Translations under genes and position numbers: made by a program | In this document: piece after piece, positions 7,378 to 15,548 of the stretch | How the letters are laid out: the number at the start of each line of letters is the position of its first letter | Position numbering within the stretch: position 1 is the stretch's first letter | Notes under the pieces: model-generated | What the model was told of the DNA's origin: nothing | The model's database searches: none | What the model saw: only the letters and a program-made list of their open reading frames with translations | Source: Bacteroidales bacterium | Lineage (GTDB): Bacteria > Bacteroidota > Bacteroidia > Bacteroidales > Muribaculaceae | Direction of reading: 5' to 3' | Length of the DNA stretch: 35,037 bases | Assembly (NCBI GenBank): GCA_004555955.1 | Contig: SFJG01000037.1 | Location: 1-35,037, forward strand

Positions 7378-8883
7378 ATGAGCGAGAAATTAGGAAAGAT
7401 AGCGCAGGTAATTGGTCCTGTCGTCGATGTATCTTTCGATGTAGAAAAAAACGATTTACCTGCGATTTACACGTCGCTGAAGGTAGAACGTCCCGACTCT
7501 ACGGAGTTGCTGCTGGAGGTTGAGCAGCACGTCGGCGAGCACACTGTTCGCTGCGTGGCTATGGACTCCACAGACGGGTTGCGCCGAGGTATGGCGGTTG
7601 TCAATCTCGACCAACCGATTTCCGTTCCAACCGGGGAGCAAGTCAAAGGCCGTCTGCTGAACGTTATCGGCAACCCTATCGACCACCTTCCCGCGTTGAA
7701 AGACGAAAACAAGCGTGCTATCCACCAGCCTGCTCCAAAATTTGACGACTTGTCGATTTCTTCCGAAATCCTTTACACAGGTATCAAGGTTATCGACTTG
7801 CTCGAACCTTATTCTAAAGGTGGTAAAATCGGTTTGTTCGGCGGTGCCGGTGTGGGTAAGACCGTGCTAATCATGGAGCTTATCAACAACATTGCCAAAG
7901 GACATAACGGATTCTCTGTGTTCACCGGTGTCGGCGAACGTACCCGTGAAGGTAACGACCTCCTCCGTGAAATGCTCGAAAGCGGCGTCATCAAGTATGG
8001 CGACAAGTTTATGAAAGGTCTCGAAAAGGGCGAATGGAACCTCGACGACGTCGACATGAACGAAGTTGCAAAGTCGCAAAGCACCCTCGTCTTCGGTCAG
8101 ATGAACGAGCCCCCGGGCGCACGTCTGCGCGTGGCTCTCTCCGGTTTGACCGTTGCCGAACAGTTCCGCGACCAAGACGGTGGCGGTAAGGACATCCTCC
8201 TCTTTATCGACAACATCTTCCGTTTCACTCAGGCAGGTTCCGAAGTGTCGGCTTTGTTGGGCCGTATGCCGTCGGCTGTGGGCTATCAACCCACCCTGGC
8301 TTCCGAAATGGGTGCTCTGCAAGAACGTATCACTTCTACAAAGCAAGGCTCAATCACCTCTGTGCAAGCAATCTATGTGCCTGCCGACGACCTTACCGAC
8401 CCCGCTCCGGCTACTACTTTCAACTTCCTCGACGCTACTACCGTGCTCAGCCGCAAAATATCCGAGCTCGGCATCTATCCGGCTGTCGACCCGTTGGAAT
8501 CCTCGTCGCGTATCCTCGACCCGAACATCATCGGCGAAGAGCACTACAACGTGGCGCAAGCCGTGAAGCAATTGCTCCAGAAATATAACGAACTCCAAGA
8601 TATTATCGCTATCCTCGGTGTCGACGAACTCAGCGACGACGACAAGCTCGTTGTGGCTCGCGCTCGCCGCGCTCAGCGCTTCTTGTCGCAGCCTTTCCAC
8701 GTGGCTGAACAATTCACCGGTCTCCCCGGCGTGATGGTGCCTCTTAGCGAAACTATCCGCGGTTTCAAGATGATTCTCAACGGCGAACTCGACGAATATC
8801 CCGAACAAGCATTCCTCAATGTCGGTACTATCGACGAGGCTATCGAAAAGGGTAAGAAGTTGCTCGCAGAAGTTGGTAAATAA
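7378..8883 (+). CDS. atpD: F1Fo ATP synthase subunit beta
   Basis: 501-residue catalytic beta subunit. Visible motifs are the P-loop GGAGVGKT (155-162), the catalytic glutamate in GVGERTREGND (Glu187), Walker B ILLFIDNIFRF with Asp278, and a DELSDDD variant of the DELSEED lever near residue 415. It is about 40 residues longer than the E. coli protein. Part of that is an insertion around 205-232 (KYGDKFMKGLEKGEWNLDD), which I believe is usual in Bacteroidetes. First of eight ATP synthase genes nested inside the nuo operon. The order beta-epsilon first, alpha-gamma last, is the Bacteroidetes arrangement. Confidence 0.98.
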   Translation: MSEKLGKIAQVIGPVVDVSFDVEKNDLPAIYTSLKVERPDSTELLLEVEQHVGEHTVRCVAMDSTDGLRRGMAVVNLDQPISVPTGEQVKGRLLNVIGNPIDHLPALKDENKRAIHQPAPKFDDLSISSEILYTGIKVIDLLEPYSKGGKIGLFGGAGVGKTVLIMELINNIAKGHNGFSVFTGVGERTREGNDLLREMLESGVIKYGDKFMKGLEKGEWNLDDVDMNEVAKSQSTLVFGQMNEPPGARLRVALSGLTVAEQFRDQDGGGKDILLFIDNIFRFTQAGSEVSALLGRMPSAVGYQPTLASEMGALQERITSTKQGSITSVQAIYVPADDLTDPAPATTFNFLDATTVLSRKISELGIYPAVDPLESSSRILDPNIIGEEHYNVAQAVKQLLQKYNELQDIIAILGVDELSDDDKLVVARARRAQRFLSQPFHVAEQFTGLPGVMVPLSETIRGFKMILNGELDEYPEQAFLNVGTIDEAIEKGKKLLAEVGK

Positions 8884-8895
8884 ATTTGATAAACT

Positions 8896-9135
8896 ATGAC
8901 ACTCAAAGTAATCTCAGCCGAAAAGATTTTGTTCGACGGGCAAGCGTCGCTGGTGACCTTGCCGGGCGAAGCCGGACTCTTTACCGTGCTCGAAAATCAC
9001 GCGTCGCTCGTCAGTGTGCTCACAGCCGGCGATATTGTCTACGAAGACGCCTCCGATGGCTCTCGTCGCTCGATGCATGTCGAAGGTGGCATTGCCGACA
9101 TCGACAATAATGTAGTGTCAGTATGTATTTATTAA
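8896..9135 (+). CDS. atpC: F1Fo ATP synthase subunit epsilon, short form
   Basis: 79-residue epsilon subunit consisting only of the N-terminal beta-sandwich (motifs GEAGLFTVLENHASLV and HVEGGIADIDNN). The C-terminal two-helix domain found in about 135-residue homologues, which inhibits ATP hydrolysis in many bacteria, is absent. The stop codon is clean and atpB begins one base later, so this is a naturally short gene rather than a truncation. Short epsilon subunits are known in Bacteroidetes. It starts 12 bases after atpD. Confidence 0.94.
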   Translation: MTLKVISAEKILFDGQASLVTLPGEAGLFTVLENHASLVSVLTAGDIVYEDASDGSRRSMHVEGGIADIDNNVVSVCIY

Positions 9136-9136
9136 G

Positions 9137-10216
9137 ATGAAGAAAGTACTTGCCATAATGTGTTTACTCGTAGCGGCGTTGGCGTTGCCCACCGTTGCGC
9201 GTGCTTCGGAGTCCGGCTCCGAAGAAATCAATCCCAAGGAGATTATCTTCCACCATTTGGGCGATGTCTACGGGTGGGAAGTGCCTTTTTCGCATGAGAA
9301 TCGTATACCACTACCTATCATCGTCAACGATGCCGATGGCGCTTGGCACGTGTTCAGCTCGGCGCGTGTCCAACACTCCGACTTCGTCGACGGAAATGTC
9401 ACTTACAGAATCGCTCACGGCGGCGACTATAGCGGGAAAGTTGTGCAAATCATGCCCGACGGCTCCGAATATCGCCCCCTCGACCTGTCTATCACCAAAA
9501 ACGTCTGCGCACTCTTGATTGCCGCCGCTCTCGTCGCTTTGGTGACATTCTTGCTCGTCAGATTCTATAAGCGAAACGGCAAAAAAGCACCGCGTAAGGG
9601 TATGGGTTTCTTCGAAATGCTCGTCTCGTTTATCTACGACGGCGTCATTCGCGACACCCTCAAAGACAAAGCGCCTCGCTTTGCCGGATACCTCCTTACC
9701 GTCTTTTTCCTGATATTCTTCATGAACCTGCTTGGGCTCGTGGTAATTTTCCCGGGTGGTGCAAACCTTACCGGCAACATCGCCGTGACGATGACGCTGG
9801 CTATCTGCACTTTCCTCATTACCAACATCAAAGGCAACAAGCACTACTGGAAGGATATTTTCTGGCCCGACGTGCCCCTCTGGTTGAAGTTCCCGATACC
9901 CATCATGCCGGTCATCGAGCTCTTCGGCATCTTCACCAAGCCGGCTGCACTCTGCGTGCGTCTGTTTGCTAACATGATGGGCGGTCACATGATTGTCATC
10001 GTATTTACACTCTTGATTTTCATCTTCGCCAAATTCGGCGCGGCGGTGCTCGCTACAACCACCGTCGTCTCCGTGGCATTCTCCCTCTTTATGCTCCTGC
10101 TCGACGTCCTGGTGAGCTTCATCCAAGCATACGTTTTCACGATGCTCTCGACGCTCTTCATCTCGTTTGCAGTCTGCGGAGGCGAACACCACGAACCTGT
10201 AGCACAACAAAAATAG
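9137..10216 (+). CDS. atpB: F1Fo ATP synthase subunit a
   Basis: 359-residue stator membrane subunit forming the proton half-channels. A cleavable-looking signal peptide (1-24) is followed by an extra periplasmic domain (about 25-118) typical of Bacteroidetes AtpB; E. coli lacks it. The membrane part starts near residue 122. It has the essential arginine in KPAALCVRLFANMMGGHM (Arg275) and the conserved C-terminal helix SFIQAYVFTMLSTLFIS. Length fits the Bacteroidetes form. No small atpI-like gene lies between atpC and atpB. Confidence 0.96.
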   Translation: MKKVLAIMCLLVAALALPTVARASESGSEEINPKEIIFHHLGDVYGWEVPFSHENRIPLPIIVNDADGAWHVFSSARVQHSDFVDGNVTYRIAHGGDYSGKVVQIMPDGSEYRPLDLSITKNVCALLIAAALVALVTFLLVRFYKRNGKKAPRKGMGFFEMLVSFIYDGVIRDTLKDKAPRFAGYLLTVFFLIFFMNLLGLVVIFPGGANLTGNIAVTMTLAICTFLITNIKGNKHYWKDIFWPDVPLWLKFPIPIMPVIELFGIFTKPAALCVRLFANMMGGHMIVIVFTLLIFIFAKFGAAVLATTTVVSVAFSLFMLLLDVLVSFIQAYVFTMLSTLFISFAVCGGEHHEPVAQQK

Positions 10217-10261
10217 AATTTAGAAACAAAAAAATAATTAACCATTAAAACTTTAATAATT
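10217..10261 (+). promoter_or_regulatory. A/T-rich translation-initiation leader of atpE
   Basis: This 45-base spacer is almost all A and T and has no stable structure. It contains AAAACTTTAATAA (10247-10259), the same 13 bases found at 3595-3607 just ahead of nuoA. Subunit c is needed in many copies per complex, and an unstructured A-rich leader is a plausible way to raise its translation. This is inference. Confidence 0.35.
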
Positions 10262-10525
10262 ATGTTAGGAATGATTTTAGCACAGGCTGCTGAAACTGTA
10301 ATGCAGTTCGGTCTCGACAAATTCGGCGCATGTTTAGGTGCAGCTATCGCTGCCATCGGTGCAGGTATCGGTATCGGTAAAATCGGTGCAGCCGCTATGG
10401 AGGCTATTGCTCGCCAACCCGAAAGTGCAGGCGACATTCGAAGCAACATGATTGTAATTGCAGCCCTCATCGAGGGTGTGGCACTCTTCGGTGTCATCGT
10501 CTGCGTGCTCTCTCTCTTCATCTAA
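10262..10525 (+). CDS. atpE: F1Fo ATP synthase subunit c
   Basis: 87-residue ring subunit with two membrane helices joined by the polar loop RQPE (51-54). The ion-binding carboxylate is Glu71 in ALIEGVALFG. Residues used by sodium-binding c subunits are not present: the Gln of helix 1 is replaced by Ile, and the Ser-Thr after the Glu is Gly-Val. Proton coupling is therefore predicted. An N-terminal stretch (MLGMILAQA) precedes helix 1. Located between atpB and atpF. Confidence 0.96.
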   Translation: MLGMILAQAAETVMQFGLDKFGACLGAAIAAIGAGIGIGKIGAAAMEAIARQPESAGDIRSNMIVIAALIEGVALFGVIVCVLSLFI

Positions 10526-10544
10526 CTTTTAACTCGGATAAGAG

Positions 10545-11039
10545 ATGGAATTGTTCAAGCCCGATTTTGGCTTGGTGTTCTGGATGTTTGTAGTGCTCGT
10601 ACTGCTATGCATCCTCCTCGGTAAGTACGCTTGGCCGGTCATCATCAAAATGATGACCGAGCGTGCCGACCTTATCGACAAGGGCGTCGTATACGCACAA
10701 GAAGCCAAAGAACACCTCGACAACGCGAAGGCTGAGGCAGACAAATATATCCAAGAGGCTAAACGACAACAGTCAGAAATCTTACGCGAAGCCGCTAAAA
10801 TGAAGTCCCAAATCATCGAGGACGCAAAACAAGCCGCTTCGGTTGAGGCGCAAAAGGTGATGGACGCTGCACGCGCTGCTATCGAACAGGAACGTAAGGA
10901 GGCTCAACTCCAATTCCGTAACGAAGTCTCGCAGTTTTCCATCCTAATCGCCGAAAAACTCCTCCGCGACAAAATGTCTGACCAAAAAGCCCAATCGCAA
11001 CTTGTCGACAAACTGTTGAGCGAGATTGATAAAAACTAA
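10545..11039 (+). CDS. atpF: F1Fo ATP synthase subunit b
   Basis: 164-residue peripheral stalk subunit. One N-terminal membrane helix (about 8-27) is followed by a long, charged, Ala/Lys/Glu/Gln-rich helix (about 40-150) that forms the coiled-coil stalk. Length is normal. Starts 19 bases after atpE and ends 12 bases before atpH. Confidence 0.95.
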   Translation: MELFKPDFGLVFWMFVVLVLLCILLGKYAWPVIIKMMTERADLIDKGVVYAQEAKEHLDNAKAEADKYIQEAKRQQSEILREAAKMKSQIIEDAKQAASVEAQKVMDAARAAIEQERKEAQLQFRNEVSQFSILIAEKLLRDKMSDQKAQSQLVDKLLSEIDKN

Positions 11040-11051
11040 CACCTGCTGATT

Positions 11052-11597
11052 ATGAACGAAGGACTCATACCCAACCGTTATGCGCGTGCGCTATACCGTT
11101 ATAGCCGCGATTGCGGCGACGCCGACACGGTCTATGCTCAGACCTGCCGCCTTGCCGACAGCTTCTTGCGCGTCGACGGTATTGCCTCGGCTGCCGAGAA
11201 CCCCTTCCTTGCCCTCGCCGACAAGGAGGCTCTGCTCCTCACCGCTGCCGGCGCTCCCGGGGACGGTACTCTCAGCAAGTTTGTCAAACTCGTTTATGCC
11301 CACGGTAGAGAGGCTTTCTTCTGTCAAATGGCTCTCGCTTTCGGCAAAATGTATCGCTCCGATAAGGGCATCGCTCAGGTCGTTGTTACCTCTGCGGCGC
11401 CTCTCCCGGCTCAAGCCTTCGACAAAATCAAGGCTTTTCTTAAATCCTGCCTCCACGGAAAATCTATCGAATATAAAGTCGATGTCGACCCCGAACTTAT
11501 CGGCGGTTTCACCATCAAAATCGACTCTCTTCTCCTCGACGCTTCCTTGAGCAGCGAACTACGTGATTTGCGTTTAAAACTCATAAGTAAAAAATAG
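11052..11597 (+). CDS. atpH: F1Fo ATP synthase subunit delta
   Basis: 181-residue OSCP/delta subunit linking the peripheral stalk to the top of F1. It begins with the family-typical NRYARALYRYS (8-18), and the C-terminal domain has VDPELIGGFTIKIDSLLLD (about 151-169), the conserved delta signature. It lies between atpF and atpA, with atpA starting three bases after its stop. Confidence 0.95.
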   Translation: MNEGLIPNRYARALYRYSRDCGDADTVYAQTCRLADSFLRVDGIASAAENPFLALADKEALLLTAAGAPGDGTLSKFVKLVYAHGREAFFCQMALAFGKMYRSDKGIAQVVVTSAAPLPAQAFDKIKAFLKSCLHGKSIEYKVDVDPELIGGFTIKIDSLLLDASLSSELRDLRLKLISKK

Positions 11598-11600
11598 AAA

Positions 11601-13178
11601 ATGATTGACCCTAGTGAGATATCCGACATTCTGAAACAGCAACTCGAAGGGCTTAATGCCAAAGCTTCTTTCCAAGAAGTGGGCACCGTGCTCAACGTCG
11701 GCGACGGCGTGGCTCACGTCTACGGGCTCGAAAACGTCGAGGCTAACGAACTCGTCGAATTCGGCAACGGCGCTACCGGTGTGGCTATGAACCTCGAAGA
11801 AAGCAATGTGGGTGTCATCCTCCTCGATAAAGTCAACGACGTAACCGAAGGTATGACCGTACGTCGTACCGGCGAAATCGCCTCGATTCCCGTCGGCGAA
11901 GGCCTTCTCGGTCGCGTTATCAACGTCCTCGGTGAGCCTATCGACGGCAACGGTCCTATCGACGGCGAGCGCGTCCGCTTGCCCCTCGACCGTAAAGCCC
12001 CGGGTGTTATCTTCCGTCAGCCCGTAAAACAGCCTCTCCAGACCGGTCTGAAGGCTGTCGACTCGATGATTCCTATCGGTCGCGGACAGCGCGAACTTAT
12101 CATCGGCGACCGTCAAATCGGCAAAACTGCCATCGCCGTCGACACCATCATCAACCAACGTAAAAACTTCGAAGAAGGCAAACCGGTATTCTGCATCTAC
12201 GTCGCTATCGGTCAAAAAGCTTCCTCGATTGCTGCCCTCGTCAACACCCTCCGCAAATACGGCGCTATGGACTACACCGTCGTCGTTGCCGCTTCGGCAA
12301 GCGACTCTGCCGCCATGCGCTACTATTCGCCTTTCGCAGGCGCTGCTATCGGTGAATACTTCCGCGACAGCGGTCGCGACGCTCTTATCGTCTACGACGA
12401 CTTGTCGAAACAAGCCGTGGCATACCGCGAAATTTCGCTTATCCTCAAGCGTCCTTCCGGTCGTGAAGCTTATCCCGGCGACATCTTCTACCTCCACTCC
12501 CGTTTGCTCGAGCGTGCGGCGAAGATTATCGACAACGACGACGTGGCTCGTAATATGAACGACCTCCCTGAGGCGCTTAAGCCTATCGTCAAAGGCGGAG
12601 GCTCGCTCACCGCGCTTCCTATCATCGAAACTCAAGCCGGCGACGTTTCCGCTTATATCCCGACTAACGTTATCTCTATTACCGACGGTCAGATATTCCT
12701 CGAAACCGCACTGTTCAACCGCGGTATTCGTCCCGCTATCAACGTAGGTATCTCCGTGTCGCGTGTCGGCGGTAACGCTCAGGTTAAGGCGATGAAGAAA
12801 ATTGCCGGTACGCTCAAAATCGACCAAGCACAGTTCCGCGAACTCGAATCGTTCACCAAATTCGGCGGCGACATCGACCCCGTTACTGCTCGTACTATCG
12901 ACAAAGGTCGCAAAAACGAACGTTTGCTCATCCAACCGCAATACCGCCCGATGCCCGTCGAACAGCAAATCGCGGCTATCTTCTGCGGTACCAAAGGCTT
13001 GATGGCTAACGTCCCCATGGATCAAGTTGCCGACTTCGAACGCTCTCTGCTCGACCTGCTCCAAGCTCGCCACAAAGACGACGTGCTTGCTCAGCTCCGT
13101 CAGGGCATCATGACCGACGAAATCGCCGACAAAATCACGGCAGCCGCTCTCGAAGTTACTGCTAAATTTGAGAACTAA
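11601..13178 (+). CDS. atpA: F1Fo ATP synthase subunit alpha
   Basis: 525-residue non-catalytic nucleotide-binding subunit. The P-loop GDRQIGKT lies at 169-176, the Walker B region around DALIVYDDLSKQAVAYR, and the arginine finger in SVSRVGGNAQ (about residue 374). Full length. An open frame of about 500 codons lies antisense to it but is a coding-bias artefact. The gene starts three bases after atpH, suggesting translational coupling. Confidence 0.98.
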   Translation: MIDPSEISDILKQQLEGLNAKASFQEVGTVLNVGDGVAHVYGLENVEANELVEFGNGATGVAMNLEESNVGVILLDKVNDVTEGMTVRRTGEIASIPVGEGLLGRVINVLGEPIDGNGPIDGERVRLPLDRKAPGVIFRQPVKQPLQTGLKAVDSMIPIGRGQRELIIGDRQIGKTAIAVDTIINQRKNFEEGKPVFCIYVAIGQKASSIAALVNTLRKYGAMDYTVVVAASASDSAAMRYYSPFAGAAIGEYFRDSGRDALIVYDDLSKQAVAYREISLILKRPSGREAYPGDIFYLHSRLLERAAKIIDNDDVARNMNDLPEALKPIVKGGGSLTALPIIETQAGDVSAYIPTNVISITDGQIFLETALFNRGIRPAINVGISVSRVGGNAQVKAMKKIAGTLKIDQAQFRELESFTKFGGDIDPVTARTIDKGRKNERLLIQPQYRPMPVEQQIAAIFCGTKGLMANVPMDQVADFERSLLDLLQARHKDDVLAQLRQGIMTDEIADKITAAALEVTAKFEN

Positions 13179-13193
13179 ACTACACGATAAGAT

Positions 13194-14066
13194 ATGTCAA
13201 CATTACGTGAATTAAAAGGCAGAATCGGTTCCGTGGCGTCGTCGGAGAAAATCACCGGCGCCATGAAGATGATTTCGTCAGCCAAGATGCACAAAGCGGA
13301 ACTGGCTCTGGCGAAACTCGTGCCCTTTCGCTCGCAGTTGCAAACTATTATGGGCAATCTCGTGGCAACCGATGCCGAATATACCTCGGAGTTGACAGAT
13401 GTGAGAAATGTTGAGAAAGTCGCCATTGTCGTTATCGGCTCCGACGACGGTCTCTGCGGTGCCTACAACATCAACATCTTCAAAGACTTGCTCGCACGTA
13501 TCAACGAGTTGCGTGCAGCTCGCGAAGGCGTCTCCGTTGTAGTCTTTCCGATTGGTAAGAAAATGGTTAAAGCCGTCAGCAAAATCGCCGCCCCCGGCAT
13601 CGAAGTCGACTGCCAACCGCTCGGCGCTAAAGCCGACGCCGCTCAAGTGCGCGAATTCACCGCTCTCCTGCGCGACCGTTTCGTCGCCCGTGAGCTCGAC
13701 CGCGTCGAAGTGCTCGACATGCACTACTTCTCGGCTGGCCGTCAGCGAATCGAAAACAAGGTGCTTTTGCCCGTCTCTGCCGAGTCGTTCGGTACGCCCG
13801 AAAACGCTAACAAGCCTTACCTTTTCGAACCCGACCCAAACAAAATCTACAACACGATTTTGCCTCTCTACATCATCTCGGTCATGCAAGAGTCGTTCAT
13901 GCAAAATGCCGCCAGCGAACAGGCTGCACGCGTCATGGCTATGCAAGCCGCCAACGACAACGCCGGCAAATTGCTCGAATCGCTCAAACTCGAATTCAAC
14001 AAACTGCGTCAGCAGAGCATCACAACCGAACTCCTCGACATCCTCGGCGGGCAGGTTGATAAGTAA
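13194..14066 (+). CDS. atpG: F1Fo ATP synthase subunit gamma
   Basis: 290-residue central rotor shaft. The paired N- and C-terminal helices are recognisable: TLRELKGRIGSVASSEKITG (3-22) followed by AMKMISSAKMHKAE, and near the end NKLRQQSITTELLDILGG. The Rossmann-like middle domain contains IGSDDGLCGAYN. Last gene of the nested ATP synthase block; nuoI follows after a 102-base spacer with a notable hairpin. Confidence 0.96.
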   Translation: MSTLRELKGRIGSVASSEKITGAMKMISSAKMHKAELALAKLVPFRSQLQTIMGNLVATDAEYTSELTDVRNVEKVAIVVIGSDDGLCGAYNINIFKDLLARINELRAAREGVSVVVFPIGKKMVKAVSKIAAPGIEVDCQPLGAKADAAQVREFTALLRDRFVARELDRVEVLDMHYFSAGRQRIENKVLLPVSAESFGTPENANKPYLFEPDPNKIYNTILPLYIISVMQESFMQNAASEQAARVMAMQAANDNAGKLLESLKLEFNKLRQQSITTELLDILGGQVDK

Positions 14067-14081
14067 TAGTTTATGCGCTGA

Positions 14082-14145
14082 GAAGGGGTTAACATACCGG
14101 ACCCCTTCCAAGTGCTTGTTTATAATTAATTGTTTAAGCCGGTAT
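14082..14145 (+). promoter_or_regulatory. Intercistronic hairpin with downstream-pairing loop (atpG/nuoI junction)
   Basis: A perfect 8-bp stem, GAAGGGGT (14082-14089) with ACCCCTTC (14101-14108), sits just after atpG. There is only weak U-richness behind it, so it could be a partial terminator or an RNA processing/stability element. Its loop holds ATACCGG (14094-14100), the exact inverse complement of CCGGTAT (14139-14145), 24 bases before the nuoI start. The two can form an H-type pseudoknot or an alternative, competing hairpin. It marks the boundary between the ATP synthase block and the second half of nuo. Confidence 0.5.
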
Positions 14146-14168
14146 TTCATTTAGTTGGATAACTATAT

Positions 14169-14666
14169 ATGAGTAGTGTAAAAGAATACTTCTCCGGAAT
14201 TGGACAAGGTGTCACAAGTCTCCTCAAAGGAATGGGTGTCACCGGTAAGGAACTTTTTACCAAAAAAGTAACGGAAGAATATCCTGACAATCGCGATAAC
14301 CTCAACATCGGTGAGCGCTTTCGCGGTACGTTGGAGCTGATTTATGACGAAAACGGCAACCACAAATGCATCGGTTGCGGTCTTTGCCAAATGAGTTGCC
14401 CTAACGGTACAATTCAGGTCATTACCAAGATGGTCGAAATGCCGGACGGCAAGAAAAAACGTAAACTCGACAAGTATATCTACGACCTCGGCAGTTGTAC
14501 GTTCTGCCAAATGTGCGAATCGTCGTGCCCTCACGGCGCACTGCGCTTCGTCAACGATTTCGAGCACGCTGTTTATACGCGCTCTAAACTTGTCAAGCAA
14601 CTTAACTATCTCCCCGAACCCGAACCCGAACCCGCGCCGGCTGCTGCCGATGCCGATGCAAAATAG
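14169..14666 (+). CDS. nuoI: NADH-quinone oxidoreductase subunit I (2x 4Fe-4S)
   Basis: 165-residue ferredoxin-like subunit carrying clusters N6a and N6b. Two complete CxxCxxCxxxCP motifs are present: Cys67/70/73/77 (CIGCGLCQMSCP) and Cys110/113/116/120 (CTFCQMCESSCP). The C-terminal tail is a Pro-Glu/Ala repeat (PEPEPEPAPAAADADAK), probably a flexible end. In other bacteria nuoI directly follows nuoH; here eight atp genes and a structured spacer intervene. Confidence 0.96.
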   Translation: MSSVKEYFSGIGQGVTSLLKGMGVTGKELFTKKVTEEYPDNRDNLNIGERFRGTLELIYDENGNHKCIGCGLCQMSCPNGTIQVITKMVEMPDGKKKRKLDKYIYDLGSCTFCQMCESSCPHGALRFVNDFEHAVYTRSKLVKQLNYLPEPEPEPAPAAADADAK

Positions 14667-14712
14667 TTGCAACGGGAGATTCTAATTTCGAAAATAATTA
14701 AAATAAGTATAT

Positions 14713-15225
14713 ATGAATGTAGTAAGTAATTTTATCGTGTACGGCATCATTGTTCTTGCAATCGTCGTATTCTCGATTCTCTCGGTTACTTCTCGCAAAA
14801 TCTTACGTGCAGCTACCTATCTGCTGTTTGCGCTTATCAGCACTGCCGCGCTCTACTTCTCGTTAGGTTACGAGTTCCTTGGAGCCGTTCAGTTGGCTGT
14901 CTACGCAGGCGGTATCCTGGTGCTATTCGTGTTTTCGATTTTGTTGACAAGCAAACCGGGTAGCAATGCCGAACCCCTCGTGTCGAAAAAACGTTGGCTC
15001 GGCATTACCGCAGCAGTTGCTTCCGTGGCGGTGTCGGTCTACGCCCTCGTGGCTTTCTTCGCCGACAAAGCCGCTAACATTATGCCCCTTCGCGTCGATA
15101 TGAACGCTATCGGACATGCCCTGCTCGGTACGGAGAAGTTTGAGTATTTATTGCCCTTTGAGGCGGTCAGCGTCCTCTTGTTGGCTTGTATAATCGGTGG
15201 CATCGTCATTGCCCGTAAAAGATAA
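14713..15225 (+). CDS. nuoJ: NADH-quinone oxidoreductase subunit J
   Basis: 170-residue membrane subunit (ND6 type) with five hydrophobic helices. The characteristic helix 3 GAVQLAVYAGGILVLFVFSI (about 57-76), which forms the pi-bulge helix in solved structures, is present. Normal length. It starts 46 bases after nuoI and ends six bases before nuoK. Confidence 0.95.
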   Translation: MNVVSNFIVYGIIVLAIVVFSILSVTSRKILRAATYLLFALISTAALYFSLGYEFLGAVQLAVYAGGILVLFVFSILLTSKPGSNAEPLVSKKRWLGITAAVASVAVSVYALVAFFADKAANIMPLRVDMNAIGHALLGTEKFEYLLPFEAVSVLLLACIIGGIVIARKR

Positions 15226-15231
15226 TCGACT

Positions 15232-15543
15232 ATGGATTTAACTGTATTATATTACATTATCCCCAGCTTGATTATGTTCGGCTGCGGTGTCTACGGGTTC
15301 ATTACTCGCAAAAACCTTATCGCTATCCTCATCTCCCTCGAATTGATGCTTAACTCGGTCGACATCAACTTTGTTGTGTTCAACCGCTTCCTTTTCCCCG
15401 GGCAGATGGAGGGTATGTTTTTCACACTCTTCGCTATCGCTATAGCTGCTGCCGAAACAGCTCTCGCTATCGCTATCATTATTAACATTTTCCGCGAAGT
15501 GAAAAACATTGATATCGAGAATCTTAACAAATTGAAATTTTAA
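15232..15543 (+). CDS. nuoK: NADH-quinone oxidoreductase subunit K
   Basis: 103-residue membrane subunit (ND4L type) with three helices. The two buried glutamates of the proton path are present: Glu37 in ISLELMLNSV and Glu75 in AAAETALAIA. Tightly spaced between nuoJ and nuoL. Confidence 0.96.
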   Translation: MDLTVLYYIIPSLIMFGCGVYGFITRKNLIAILISLELMLNSVDINFVVFNRFLFPGQMEGMFFTLFAIAIAAAETALAIAIIINIFREVKNIDIENLNKLKF

Positions 15544-15548
15544 GGCTT

